DNA of 64,000 nt from Vibrio ulleungensis (GTDB taxonomy: Bacteria > Pseudomonadota > Gammaproteobacteria > Enterobacterales > Vibrionaceae): contig NZ_JAFEUM010000007.1 of assembly GCF_016900875.1 (NCBI RefSeq), positions 1 through 64,000 of the forward strand, in the 5' to 3' direction. A program made the position numbers and the translations under genes. Shown in pieces: positions 36,968-46,660 of the stretch. The notes under the pieces are model-generated. The model was not told the origin of the DNA. It did not search any database and saw only the letters and a list, made by a program, of their open reading frames with translations. Each line of letters begins with the position of its first letter. The stretch's first letter is position 1.

Positions 36968-39235
36968 CTAAAACGAGTTTCCGACAATAAAATACACCGA
37001 ACTCATTGAACTTTCAGCAAGTCCATAGGCCAGTATGATGGGTCCAAGTGGTGAATCGATTCCCATAAAGACAGAGCCCGCAACAAACAGCGGCGCTTCA
37101 TCTATTTGAGTTCTAGGATCAGACCAAACTCCACCATACTCGATGGAGCCACCAAGATACACTGGTGACTTAAATAGTCCAAAGTCGTTATCCATTAGTT
37201 TGTAACGATATACAATATCGCTAAACAGCTTGTTGCGGCCAAAGTTACTGTTACGGGGCGTACCCGACAGGTTGAGAAACCCACCAATCGAATAAGGGTT
37301 TGAAGGTATCGCAGCCTGACTGGCATCTATGTAAGCGATTTCGGCTCTCGCCGACAAAGTGTGCTTACCGAAGCTTTTCGCGCCTGCCCACTCCCCAAGG
37401 TACTCGTAGACCACTTCATCACTGCCGCTAACTTCCCTCGTTTCACCAACGTAGTCATCAACAACCGCATACTCTAGATTTAGGTACCACCCTTTGGTAG
37501 GTAATGAGTAGCTGTCTAAGGTATCAAACACATACCGAACAAATATGGACTTGGTTTCAAAATCCACTTCGTCAACAGAGTTGGTAATGCTGTAGGCTGC
37601 ATCGCCTTTGGTATATCGTAGGCCAACGCTCAAGTCCGCCCAAAGCTCAGGCTGAAACCCAGCAGAAACCTCGGTTTTGAATTTGGTGTAGGTAACTGGC
37701 AGATAATCTTCAATTTGGCTTAAATCTTCAATATCTCCGAGCGTAAACAGACGGCGGCGTTCTTCCTCGGTGTACTGAACCAACAGGTTGCCAAATATGG
37801 CTTGGTTGTCGAGTAACGGCGAATAGAAATCGAAACCAAGTGATTTATCGGTACCGATATCACCCGCCAAAAGTAACTCGCCCCCTAAATCATTGAGCCC
37901 TGTAAAATTCACAGCGACACCTAAACCATATTGGCTGTTTGAATTAAAATCTTCTTCCACGAAAAAGCGGAAATCTAAATAGTTGGGACCCCACTCTTTT
38001 TCAGTGACATCAATGACCAATGTGCCATCATCTTTTTCACCCTCGAAGCGATAAGTCACTTTTTCAAAGCGATCTAATGCGTAAAGCCTATCGATACTGC
38101 TTTCCAGCTCTTCAATCGACAAAGCATTGCCAGTTTCAATATCCAAACGATGCTTGAGTAAGGGCTCGTTATAGTTACTGTTGTTTTCAAGACTTATGTT
38201 TTCGACTACGACATCTTCGCCAAAAATCAGACGACTCTTCCCGGCTTCTATCACTTGTCGGTGTGCTGCATACTCTTCTTTAGACACACGATAGCGAAGC
38301 AAGCGTGCTTTCTGTTCGTAAGCAGCAATATAGCCTTGACGATAGGCGACGGGCATTTGCGAAAAGTCGGTGGTTCCTATGCCTTGAATAGCGGGTTTGA
38401 GGTAGGTGTCTTGCTCTGTCATTTTCGAGCGTTGATCTTCGGTTGTTCGACGAACCAAATAATTGGACAATTGGCCACCTACAGAAAAGTAACTATTGAG
38501 ATTTTCTTCTTTTAGGTAGTCAGAACTGATGTCGACCGCTATTACAATATCCGCGCCTAACGAGCGGGCCACGTCTACGGGCATATTGTTGGTTACACCA
38601 CCATCGACTAGCAACCTTCCATCGAGTTTGTAGGGAGGCAAAGCTCCGGGAACCGACATGCTGGCCATCATCGCATCAACGAGGTAGCCATCTTTAATGA
38701 CGACCTGTCTCAGTTTCACGATATCGGTTGCCACCGCTCGATATTTGATTGGGAACTCGTCAAAGCTGTTAACAGGAAGCGGGTTCTTAGATGTTTGCCT
38801 AAGAATCTGCAACATCCCTTGTCCTTGAACCACACCTTTTGGAGACTTGGTTCCCGATAAACTCACCCCAAGATCAGTGTTGATCTGGTAGTAATCTTGA
38901 TACTCTTTTTCACGGCGGCGTCTGTCACTGCGTTCTATTTGATCTTGGTAACCGAGGTTCCAATTTACAGTGTCGAGGTAGTACTCGATTTCATCGGCGG
39001 TTTGTCCTGTAGAATACAACCCACCAACATACGCACCCATTGAGGTACCTGTGATGATATGAACAGGGATCTGCATTTCTTCTAACGCTTTGAGCACGCC
39101 GATATGAGCGGCCCCTTTTGCCCCGCCACCGGCCAAGACCACACCGATGGTTTTTCCGCTGCCTTCGTCAGCACGCAATACCGCTGAGTACGCTAAAGTT
39201 GTGCTGAGTACAATGTAAAGCAACGCTTTGATCAT
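36968..39235 (-). CDS. Patatin-like phospholipase with POTRA and outer-membrane beta-barrel (PlpD-like, type Vd)
   Basis: A 755-residue three-part protein. The signal peptide (about 1-22) is followed by a patatin domain (28-235) with the oxyanion loop GGGAKGAAHIG, the nucleophile S65 in GTSMG and the partner D211 in VDGGVTNN. Both members of the Ser-Asp dyad are intact. A single POTRA-like region (about 315-400) precedes a 16-strand-type surface-antigen/BamA-family barrel (about 410-755) that ends in aromatic SNSF. P. aeruginosa PlpD has this architecture and is a phospholipase A1 placed at the surface. It stands alone between mrcB and acnB. Substrate and secretion of the passenger are inferred from the family. 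Confidence 0.85.
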   Translation of the reverse strand: MIKALLYIVLSTTLAYSAVLRADEGSGKTIGVVLAGGGAKGAAHIGVLKALEEMQIPVHIITGTSMGAYVGGLYSTGQTADEIEYYLDTVNWNLGYQDQIERSDRRRREKEYQDYYQINTDLGVSLSGTKSPKGVVQGQGMLQILRQTSKNPLPVNSFDEFPIKYRAVATDIVKLRQVVIKDGYLVDAMMASMSVPGALPPYKLDGRLLVDGGVTNNMPVDVARSLGADIVIAVDISSDYLKEENLNSYFSVGGQLSNYLVRRTTEDQRSKMTEQDTYLKPAIQGIGTTDFSQMPVAYRQGYIAAYEQKARLLRYRVSKEEYAAHRQVIEAGKSRLIFGEDVVVENISLENNSNYNEPLLKHRLDIETGNALSIEELESSIDRLYALDRFEKVTYRFEGEKDDGTLVIDVTEKEWGPNYLDFRFFVEEDFNSNSQYGLGVAVNFTGLNDLGGELLLAGDIGTDKSLGFDFYSPLLDNQAIFGNLLVQYTEEERRRLFTLGDIEDLSQIEDYLPVTYTKFKTEVSAGFQPELWADLSVGLRYTKGDAAYSITNSVDEVDFETKSIFVRYVFDTLDSYSLPTKGWYLNLEYAVVDDYVGETREVSGSDEVVYEYLGEWAGAKSFGKHTLSARAEIAYIDASQAAIPSNPYSIGGFLNLSGTPRNSNFGRNKLFSDIVYRYKLMDNDFGLFKSPVYLGGSIEYGGVWSDPRTQIDEAPLFVAGSVFMGIDSPLGPIILAYGLAESSMSSVYFIVGNSF

Positions 39236-39293
39236 TCTGTTAAATCCTTATAACAAGCAACGTATTTAAGTTAGCATAAGATTGTCGTCAGCG

Positions 39294-41657
39294 TTACCAA
39301 TCCACCAGCTTTTGCAGCATTGATTTGTCACAAACTTTTTTAAATACACCATTAGGATCCCACACAGGCGTTTTGACGCTAGAGCCACATTGCCACTTCA
39401 CTGATCCTGAGTCATTCCATTGATAGCCCAAGGTAATTAGATTTTGCGGCCAAGAGAGCTGTAGAGTCTTGGGTGAGCGTTGTTCGATATAGGACTTGTA
39501 TATTGGTAGTGCACCTGACGACCCAGTTAGAGAGGTTTTACCATTATCGTCACGGCCAACCCAAATGGTGGTAACTTCTCGACCATCAGCACCAACAAAC
39601 CAGCTATCTCGTCCATCATTGGTCGTCCCTGTTTTGCCGGCTAAGCCGTACTTTGAATATCCACTCAGCGAACGTGCGGTGCCCTCATTGACTGTTTTCT
39701 TTAACACATAAGTCGTTAGCCATGCAGCTTGCTCTGGAACTTGTTGTTTGGCTCGTGGCAACGATTTATAAAGTACTTCACCTTCTTCATCCATAACCAC
39801 TCGTAAAGACGACAGCGGAGACCTGCGCCCTGAGTTTGTTATGGTTTGATACATTTGAGTCACCTCATAGGGAGTCAAACTAAAGGCGCCCAAAAACATT
39901 GATGGAACGGGACGAATTTCTTGGCTATCGACCCCAAGCTCAATCAGGGTTTGGGTGACCTCTTTAATCCCAACTTTCATTCCTATTTTAACCGTGGGTA
40001 CATTCAACGAATGGGTCAAACCTTGGTACATAGGTACCGCGCCACGAAACTCTCTATCATAGTTTCTGGGCTCCCACACTGTACCGTTGCTTCCCTTTAA
40101 GCTCACTGGTGAATCAATGATCGGTGTGATCAGTTGGTAACGATTGGGGCTTTTCCAAGCCGTCAAATAGACCGCAGGTTTCGCCAACGAGCCGATTGGC
40201 CGACTGGCATTAAGTGCTCGGTTATAGCCTTCGTATCCGGTGCGTTTACCACCAACCATTGCGCGCACTTCACCTGTAATCCTATCAACCGCAACGCCCG
40301 CAGCCTCTAGGTCCGCGCCACTGCGCTTCTCTAGATTAGGGATCGTTTCAGTGATTGCTGAAACCAAACTGTTTTGCGACACAGGATCTAAACTAGTAAA
40401 GAGCCTTAGACCAACAAACTCGTGGTAGTTTTCACCCACTTTTTGTTTAAGTTCTTGTTTTAGAAGCTCGAAGTAAGCGGGTTGTCGCGGAGCGATTCGG
40501 GGGTTCGCTTGTAAATCGATATCGCGACTAACCGCGACTTGATACTGGTTCCCCGTTAAATACCCTTGCTCCATCATCAAACGTAAGATGAGGTCGCGAC
40601 GCTGTTTCACTCGTTCCGGGTGACGAAGAGGATTGTAGTACGACGGTCCTTTGACCATGCCGACAAGTAGAGCTTGCTGATCGATTCGCAGTTCTTGTAA
40701 TGGCGCACCAAAATAGTATCGAGCTGCTAACCCAAACCCATGGATGGCTTGTCTTCCCGATTGTCCTAAATACACTTCGTTAAGATAGCCTTCAAGGATC
40801 CTATCTTTGTCGTAAAGGTAATCAATCATGACTGCGATGTACGCTTCTCGTACTTTACGCCATAAGGTTCGTTCACTGCTCAAAAACAGGTTTTTACTTA
40901 ACTGCTGAGTTAATGTACTGCCGCCCTGAACAGCTCTTCCCGCTTTAACGTTCACTGCAAATGCTCGTAAAATAGCGGTAGGGGAAACGCCGTCATGCTG
41001 ATAAAAGTCCCTGTCTTCTGTCGTTAAAAGAGCATCAATCAAAAACTCTGGTGTTTCTTCTCGGGGTACGAACAATCGGTGCTGCTCAACATTTTTTTCG
41101 AGCATCCCTAACATCTTAGGTTCCAGTTTTAGAAAACCGAGCTCCGCCTGACGCTCCATCGAATAGATTCTTGACAACCCACCTCCAGAAAAGTGCACCA
41201 TCACATGACGATCGGGCTCTGGTCCGTCTTCAAACTCAAAGGGTCTTCGGATCAATTCAACCTTGCTGCTGCTCGCTGCGTACTCACCAGGAAAACGTGG
41301 GTATTCAACTTTGCGATAGTTTAACGCATCCAACTCAGTTCTTAACTCTTTGTTGGACATCTGCATACCCGGGCTCAAGGTTAATACTCGCGCATAAACA
41401 ATGGTCGGTAAGTCAAATAACTGTCCTTCAAAGCGCCGCTCAACCAAAGAGTAAAGGTACAAACCGACGAGCAATAAAACCGCCGCCGCGACCAAGCCTA
41501 ACTTCCAGGTTAATCCCCACAGTATTTTACCCCAGCCACGTCGTTTCGAGTTGTTTTTGGATACTCTACGTGAGGTCGCAGTTTTCTTGCCTGCCGGCGC
41601 TTTATTCGCAGTTGTACGCTTTGCTGGAGTCCGTTTTGTAGGCTGCTTTTTACTCAT
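39294..41657 (-). CDS. mrcB: Penicillin-binding protein 1B (bifunctional peptidoglycan synthase)
   Basis: A 787-residue class A PBP. The basic cytoplasmic tail (1-45, rich in KRTPAK repeats) is followed by one transmembrane helix (about 49-71), a UB2H-type domain, and a GT51 glycosyltransferase (TTEDRDFYQHDGVSPTAI, GGSTLTQQLSKN). The transpeptidase has the SxxK motif in SRPIGSLAKP and KTGTT near 675. It polymerises and cross-links peptidoglycan and would need an outer-membrane LpoB-type activator encoded elsewhere. Its start overlaps the hrpB stop by 4 nt. Confidence 0.95.
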   Translation of the reverse strand: MSKKQPTKRTPAKRTTANKAPAGKKTATSRRVSKNNSKRRGWGKILWGLTWKLGLVAAAVLLLVGLYLYSLVERRFEGQLFDLPTIVYARVLTLSPGMQMSNKELRTELDALNYRKVEYPRFPGEYAASSSKVELIRRPFEFEDGPEPDRHVMVHFSGGGLSRIYSMERQAELGFLKLEPKMLGMLEKNVEQHRLFVPREETPEFLIDALLTTEDRDFYQHDGVSPTAILRAFAVNVKAGRAVQGGSTLTQQLSKNLFLSSERTLWRKVREAYIAVMIDYLYDKDRILEGYLNEVYLGQSGRQAIHGFGLAARYYFGAPLQELRIDQQALLVGMVKGPSYYNPLRHPERVKQRRDLILRLMMEQGYLTGNQYQVAVSRDIDLQANPRIAPRQPAYFELLKQELKQKVGENYHEFVGLRLFTSLDPVSQNSLVSAITETIPNLEKRSGADLEAAGVAVDRITGEVRAMVGGKRTGYEGYNRALNASRPIGSLAKPAVYLTAWKSPNRYQLITPIIDSPVSLKGSNGTVWEPRNYDREFRGAVPMYQGLTHSLNVPTVKIGMKVGIKEVTQTLIELGVDSQEIRPVPSMFLGAFSLTPYEVTQMYQTITNSGRRSPLSSLRVVMDEEGEVLYKSLPRAKQQVPEQAAWLTTYVLKKTVNEGTARSLSGYSKYGLAGKTGTTNDGRDSWFVGADGREVTTIWVGRDDNGKTSLTGSSGALPIYKSYIEQRSPKTLQLSWPQNLITLGYQWNDSGSVKWQCGSSVKTPVWDPNGVFKKVCDKSMLQKLVDW

Positions 41658-44188
41658 CGATTTAATTGCCGTTTTGTTTTAGTTGTTGCTTGATGATGTT
41701 GGGGTTCGTCGGGCCAAACATGTTTTGGGTATCGTCCACGCATCTCTTTTTTCACTTCGTTGTATGCACCTCGCCAAAATCCTGCAAGATCTTGTGTTAC
41801 TTGCAATGGACGTTGCGCGGGTGACAATAGCTCCAAAGTCACTTTGATTCGACCATGAGCAATACTTGGCGAGTCACATTCACCAAACATTTCCTGCATT
41901 TTCACCGCTAAAAATGGTGACTTACCGAACTGATACGTCAGCCGCTTTCGAGAGCCTGCGGCAGTCGTTAAGTGGGTGGGCAGCTGTTTATTTAGCAACT
42001 GCATATTTTCCCAGCCTAAGTAGGCTTGCAGTAGTTCGCTAACCGATAATGAACGAAGCTGCTTTGCATTCACAATGTTAGCCAAATATGGGGCAAGCCA
42101 CAGATCGACGGACTGAAGTAGTGAGCTTGGTTCAAAATCTGGCCAAGTATGTTCATCAAGCCATTGTGCAGCGCAGCGCGCTCGCTCAATAAGCTGCAAG
42201 TCTTGCTCTGTAGGCGCCAACACCTTTAGGCCTTTACTTGCCACATACTGCAATAAGGCTTGCTCAATATCCTGTCGGTCAGGTGAGGTATTTGCACGTC
42301 GCGACACCACCAGCTTCCCCCAGCATAATTGGGTTTCGGCTAGCAATTGCCCACGTTCATCACTCCACTTCGCCAGTGATTTCTTCTCGAAATGGTCAGC
42401 TCTCAAAGTCTGCAATAAATCAATATCTACACCCATTGCAGCGGTTATGGTACTGGCTGATTGCGTTGCGGTGATCAGGTCTGCACACACCAAATATGCT
42501 TGTTGCGCCAGCTTCTCATCGGAGCGCATCTGAGCGCCGTGGCCGTTCGCCAATTGATAGTTTTGCCATTGATTATTGGTTGAACCGCTACGGGCTTTGG
42601 CTACGCGGTCAGGAAAGGCAAAGCTTAAAGCAATGCCTAAATAGGCAGGATCTGGCTCCCCATTTAAAGTGCAGCGCAGCAGCCCACTGAGCTGCTGAAT
42701 TCGTTTGCCCATTAACGCCTGTTTAGGGTGACGGTTCGCCGCGAGAAGTGAAACCCATGATTGGATATCGACACCTTGCTTTACGGGTTCATCGAGTAAG
42801 GCGGCCAACCAAATCGCACCGTGCAGCAGTTTTTGTCCCACTTGGTCATGGTGTGGATTTTTGGCAACCTGCTGAGCAGATAACAGCATCGATGCTATCC
42901 GAGGTGATGAGCCAAATTGATGGGCAGTCGCGAGCAGCTCAGTAGGCTTGTGTGCGCCATCTAGCAAACCTAATTCTTTAAGCAGCGCTGTAGCATGCGC
43001 CCAATGAGTAGCCAGTGGCGGTGTTAACCAAGCTAAGTCACAGAGTTCGTTTGCCCCCCACACTTTCATTTCTAACGCCAACGCCGATAAATCGCTACGC
43101 AGGATTTCCGGTACAGCATTACTCGCCATCTGGTTAAACTGAGTTTCACTGTATAAACGAATGCACTGGCCAGGCCCTAGTCGTCCGGCGCGACCCGCAC
43201 GCTGAATGGCCGACGATTGATTGGTCCACTTTTCCTCGAGCTTAGTGATCCCCGTGTTGAGATTAAAACTGGCTTCACGCTCGAGTCCACTATCAATAAC
43301 CAGGGTGACGCCTTCAATCGTTAGAGAGGTCTCTGCCACATTGGTGGTTAACACTATCTTGGTCTTTACATTGCCATCGGCTTTAATTGCCTGTTGCTGC
43401 TGCGAGAAAGGAAGGCGACCATGCAATCGACATACGGAGACGTCCGTTGGCGCAGATAAATCGTGAGAGAGTTCGCTGAATACACGCTCTATAGCCGACA
43501 CGCTGGGTAGAAAGACTAAAATGACACCTTGATGTTGGGTATAAACTCTTTGAATGGTCTGGATAACATGAGGCAGCCAATAGCGGCTTTGCGGTACTGG
43601 AGCGTACTGCAACTCAACGGGATAACTCTTCCCCTGACTTTGTAGGAACGTCGCTTCCGGCATAAGAGTGGTAAAGCTCTGTTCATCTAACGTGGCTGAC
43701 ATTACCAATAAGGCTAAGTCATCCCTTAACGCGGCTTGAATTTCTAAGCAAAATGCTAGCGCCGTATCTGCGTGTATGCTGCGTTCATGAAACTCATCCA
43801 AGATCACCATCCCGATACCAGAAAGCTCTGGATCACTTTGGATCATGCGGGTCAAAATAGCCTCGGTGACTACTTCAATGACGGTATCGGCAGAGACTTT
43901 AGTCTCACCACGAACTCGATACCCGACGCGCTGCCCTATAGGCTCGCCGAGTTGCTTGGCAAGAAAGAGCGCAATGTTTTTTGCTGCGAGTCTTCGCGGC
44001 TCTAACAACACGATTTTCCCGACAACGGCCCCACGCTCCAACAGCGCTTTCGGTAAATAGGTGGATTTACCAGCGCCTGTGGGGGCTTTTAACAGAACCT
44101 GATTAGATTGCCTCAATGCTTCAAGCAGATCAGGCAATACCTCAGCCACAGGAGGGGTGTTAGCAAGCGGCGTTGGGGAGTTTGACAT
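41654..44188 (-). CDS. hrpB: ATP-dependent helicase HrpB (DEAH box)
   Basis: An 844-residue DEAH helicase starting at ATG 44188 (MSNSPTPLANTPPVAEVL); the open frame to 44302 would overlap the start of divergent sfsA and is not supported. Motif I is KAPTGAGKST, motif II LDEFHERS, motif III SATL, motif V TNVAETSLTIEGV and motif VI QRAGRAGR. The C-terminal HrpB-specific domain ends in a basic tail. The cellular RNA substrate of HrpB is unknown. It is translationally coupled to mrcB, an arrangement conserved in enterics and vibrios. Confidence 0.93.
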   Translation of the reverse strand: MSNSPTPLANTPPVAEVLPDLLEALRQSNQVLLKAPTGAGKSTYLPKALLERGAVVGKIVLLEPRRLAAKNIALFLAKQLGEPIGQRVGYRVRGETKVSADTVIEVVTEAILTRMIQSDPELSGIGMVILDEFHERSIHADTALAFCLEIQAALRDDLALLVMSATLDEQSFTTLMPEATFLQSQGKSYPVELQYAPVPQSRYWLPHVIQTIQRVYTQHQGVILVFLPSVSAIERVFSELSHDLSAPTDVSVCRLHGRLPFSQQQQAIKADGNVKTKIVLTTNVAETSLTIEGVTLVIDSGLEREASFNLNTGITKLEEKWTNQSSAIQRAGRAGRLGPGQCIRLYSETQFNQMASNAVPEILRSDLSALALEMKVWGANELCDLAWLTPPLATHWAHATALLKELGLLDGAHKPTELLATAHQFGSSPRIASMLLSAQQVAKNPHHDQVGQKLLHGAIWLAALLDEPVKQGVDIQSWVSLLAANRHPKQALMGKRIQQLSGLLRCTLNGEPDPAYLGIALSFAFPDRVAKARSGSTNNQWQNYQLANGHGAQMRSDEKLAQQAYLVCADLITATQSASTITAAMGVDIDLLQTLRADHFEKKSLAKWSDERGQLLAETQLCWGKLVVSRRANTSPDRQDIEQALLQYVASKGLKVLAPTEQDLQLIERARCAAQWLDEHTWPDFEPSSLLQSVDLWLAPYLANIVNAKQLRSLSVSELLQAYLGWENMQLLNKQLPTHLTTAAGSRKRLTYQFGKSPFLAVKMQEMFGECDSPSIAHGRIKVTLELLSPAQRPLQVTQDLAGFWRGAYNEVKKEMRGRYPKHVWPDEPQHHQATTKTKRQLNR

Positions 44189-44283
44189 AAAGAAAACGAC
44201 TAAACGGTGTTGAATAGCGAGATAGTGTACCTTAGTCTCCCCTATTCGTCTTTGCTTAGCCACGTCTTTAAAGGATCTTAAAC

Positions 44284-44991
44284 ATGGAGTTTCACCCACC
44301 ACTTCAATCCGCCACTTTAATCAAACGCTATAAGCGTTTTTTAGCCGACGTGACGTTAGACGATGGAACCATCACGACGATACACTGCGCCAATACAGGG
44401 GCAATGACGGGCTGCGCAGAGCCTGGTGATACCGTGTGGTACTCCACCTCACACAATCCGAAGCGCAAGTACCCATGCAGTTGGGAACTCACCGAAACCG
44501 CTAAGGGCGATCGTATCTGTGTGAACACTGCCCGAGCCAATCAGTTAGTGATTGAAGCCATCACCCAACAAACCATACCAGAGCTCACAGGCTACGAAAC
44601 GCTACGAGCAGAGGTGAAATATGGACAAGAAAACAGCCGGATTGACATTCTGTTACAAAATGACGGTCGACCAGATTGCTACATTGAAGTTAAGAGCGTG
44701 ACCCTATTAAGCGAGAATGGGCAAGGCTTCTTTCCCGACACGCAGACCGTTCGTGGTCAAAAACATTTGCGGGAGCTCACAGAAATGGCACAACAAGGCG
44801 CCAGAGCGGTGCTTTTTTATTCAGTGCAACATTCTGGCATTGAAAACGTCTCTCCTGCACACCATATTGACCCTACATATTCAACGTTGTTAAAGCAGGC
44901 TATAGCAGCTGGTGTCGAAGTAATTTGTTACCAAGCCACACTTACTCATAAGTCGTTAAAATTGGACAATCCGATTCAATTCACACTTTGA
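44284..44991 (+). CDS. sfsA: DNA/RNA nuclease SfsA family protein
   Basis: A 235-residue SfsA protein, the usual length. The family was named for stimulating sugar fermentation in E. coli and has a nuclease-like fold. Conserved segments seen are [28 protein letters not shown] and the nuclease-like [15 protein letters not shown] lies before the ATG. It is divergent from hrpB and upstream of dksA, the same order as in E. coli. Confidence 0.93.
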   Translation: MEFHPPLQSATLIKRYKRFLADVTLDDGTITTIHCANTGAMTGCAEPGDTVWYSTSHNPKRKYPCSWELTETAKGDRICVNTARANQLVIEAITQQTIPELTGYETLRAEVKYGQENSRIDILLQNDGRPDCYIEVKSVTLLSENGQGFFPDTQTVRGQKHLRELTEMAQQGARAVLFYSVQHSGIENVSPAHHIDPTYSTLLKQAIAAGVEVICYQATLTHKSLKLDNPIQFTL

Positions 44992-45141
44992 ATAAATGGT
45001 TATCCGAAACTACAACTCCCCTCACAGAGAGTGGAATTAGAGAAAAAGAGTGTTTGCCACTCCATTCGGTTTTTGCTATAGATACCCGCCTTAAAAATTA
45101 ACTGTCCGACAGTTGGTTTGGTGTATTTTAGGAGATGCGGT

Positions 45142-45585
45142 ATGCCAGAAAAGAAAAAAGCGCTAGGAATTCTAGCCATTGCAGGGGTTGAGCCGTACCA
45201 AGAAAAAGCTGGTGAAGAGTACATGTCACCAGAGCAAATGGCTCATTTCACTAAGATTTTAGAAGCTTGGCGCGACCAGTTGCGCGAAGAAGTAGAACGC
45301 ACCGTTGTGCACATGCAAGACGAAGCAGCAAACTTCCCAGATCCGGTTGACCGTGCTTCGCAAGAAGAAGAGTTCAGTCTTGAACTACGCAACCGCGATC
45401 GCGAGCGTCGTTTGATTAAGAAGATTGAAAAAACACTCAACAAAATCGTAGAAGATGACTTTGGCTTCTGTGACTCTTGTGGTGTAGAAATCGGTATTCG
45501 TCGTCTAGAAGCTCACCCTACAGCTGATCTATGTATCGACTGTAAAACATTAGCAGAGCTAAAAGAAAAGCAGATGCAAGGCTAA
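45142..45585 (+). CDS. dksA: RNA polymerase-binding transcription factor DksA
   Basis: A 147-residue secondary-channel factor that works with ppGpp in the stringent response. The coiled coil (about 33-108) carries the tip acidic residues D67 and D70 in [11 protein letters not shown]. The zinc finger is C110-x2-C113 and C131-x2-C134. AGGAG lies 8 nt before ATG 45142; the longer frame from 45118 is discarded. It is followed by a good terminator and then gluQ. Confidence 0.97.
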   Translation: MPEKKKALGILAIAGVEPYQEKAGEEYMSPEQMAHFTKILEAWRDQLREEVERTVVHMQDEAANFPDPVDRASQEEEFSLELRNRDRERRLIKKIEKTLNKIVEDDFGFCDSCGVEIGIRRLEAHPTADLCIDCKTLAELKEKQMQG

Positions 45586-45605
45586 GTTCTACACGCCTAA
45601 ATCTT

Positions 45606-45630
45606 AAAAGGGAGCGAAAGCTCCCTTTTT
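45606..45630 (+). terminator. Rho-independent terminator between dksA and gluQ
   Basis: A 10-bp stem AAAAGGGAGC/GCTCCCTTTT (45606-45615 with 45620-45629) with a GAAA tetraloop and terminal T-run. It probably limits read-through from dksA into gluQ, as reported for the dksA-gluQ pair in other bacteria. Confidence 0.85.
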
Positions 45631-45684
45631 GCTTTTTCATCACTGGTTACACTTACCTATCTTCTCGGTTAGTACACATAGAAT

Positions 45685-46575
45685 ATGCACAACGTCATTG
45701 GTCGATTTGCCCCTTCTCCTTCAGGGCCGCTCCATTTTGGTTCTCTTGTTGCCGCTTTAGGCAGTTACTTTCACGCCCGCTCACAAAACGGGCAGTGGTT
45801 GGTGCGAATCGAAGATCTAGACCCACCGCGCGAAATGCCTGGTGCCGACACGATTATTTTAAATGCGTTAGAAGCCTATGGCTTACATTGGGATCAACAA
45901 GTTTTATATCAAAGCCAGCGCTTAGAAGACTATCAAGCTCAAATTGACGCATGGCTTGAGCGTGGCGAAGCTTACTATTGCCAGTGTACTCGTAAACAAA
46001 TCAAGCAATCAGGTGGGTTCTACCTTGGAACGTGTCGTACGCTAGGGTTACCTGAAAAAGAGTGTTCTGTTCGAATCAATGTAGACTCGATCATTGACCA
46101 TTTTAACGACCTCCGACATGGAAAGATTTCCATACCTGCCCCCCTTGCTAAAGAAGACTTTATCATCAAGCGAAGAGATGGCTTGTTTGCGTATAACTTG
46201 GCGGTAGTACTTGACGATATTTACCAAGGGGTAACGCAAGTTGTTCGAGGGGCTGACCTTATAGAACCAACAGGACGCCAAATTCATCTGTATAGCGTTT
46301 TGGGGCAGAGGGTACCCGACTACTTACATTTACCACTCGCGATGCTACCAACGGGTGGAAAACTCTCTAAGCAGAATCATGCTCCAGCCATTTCAACCTC
46401 AGATGTCGTTCCAACATTGTGCTCTGCAATGCAGTTTTTGGGTTTTTCGCTGCCCAAGGACGTACAACAGAGCAGTACGGACGAAATCGTCGCCTGGGGA
46501 GTGTCACAATGGCGCATTTCGCAACTGCCAGACGAGATAGAAGTCATAACTCCATTCTCAATTGGCTCAAGCTAA
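45685..46575 (+). CDS. gluQ: Glutamyl-Q tRNA(Asp) synthetase
   Basis: A 296-residue paralogue of the glutamyl-tRNA synthetase catalytic core without an anticodon-binding domain. It attaches glutamate to queuosine at position 34 of tRNA(Asp). The HIGH-type motif is SGPLHFGSL in FAPSPSGPLHFG, and the KMSKS-type motif is reduced to GGKLSKQN. The zinc-site region CQCTRKQIKQ and a later cysteine are present. It is found downstream of dksA in many gamma-proteobacteria. Confidence 0.94.
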   Translation: MHNVIGRFAPSPSGPLHFGSLVAALGSYFHARSQNGQWLVRIEDLDPPREMPGADTIILNALEAYGLHWDQQVLYQSQRLEDYQAQIDAWLERGEAYYCQCTRKQIKQSGGFYLGTCRTLGLPEKECSVRINVDSIIDHFNDLRHGKISIPAPLAKEDFIIKRRDGLFAYNLAVVLDDIYQGVTQVVRGADLIEPTGRQIHLYSVLGQRVPDYLHLPLAMLPTGGKLSKQNHAPAISTSDVVPTLCSAMQFLGFSLPKDVQQSSTDEIVAWGVSQWRISQLPDEIEVITPFSIGSS

Positions 46576-46660
46576 GCTATCATTAGCGCAAATTAATCTT
46601 TGGTAAGTAACTTCAACGAATTAGCTTATCAAAATGTTCACCGACAAGTAGCTACGGGTA

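Noticed and set aside
41171..41641. Plus-strand ORF of 156 codons opposite mrcB
   Set aside because: It lies wholly antisense to the N-terminal part of PBP1B, has no family resemblance and no initiation signal.
46634..46651. Short frame ATG TTC ACC GAC AAG TAG in frame with pcnB
   Set aside because: It recalls the MFTR start of E. coli PcnB but ends in a stop after five codons; with no support for recoding I treat it as coincidence.
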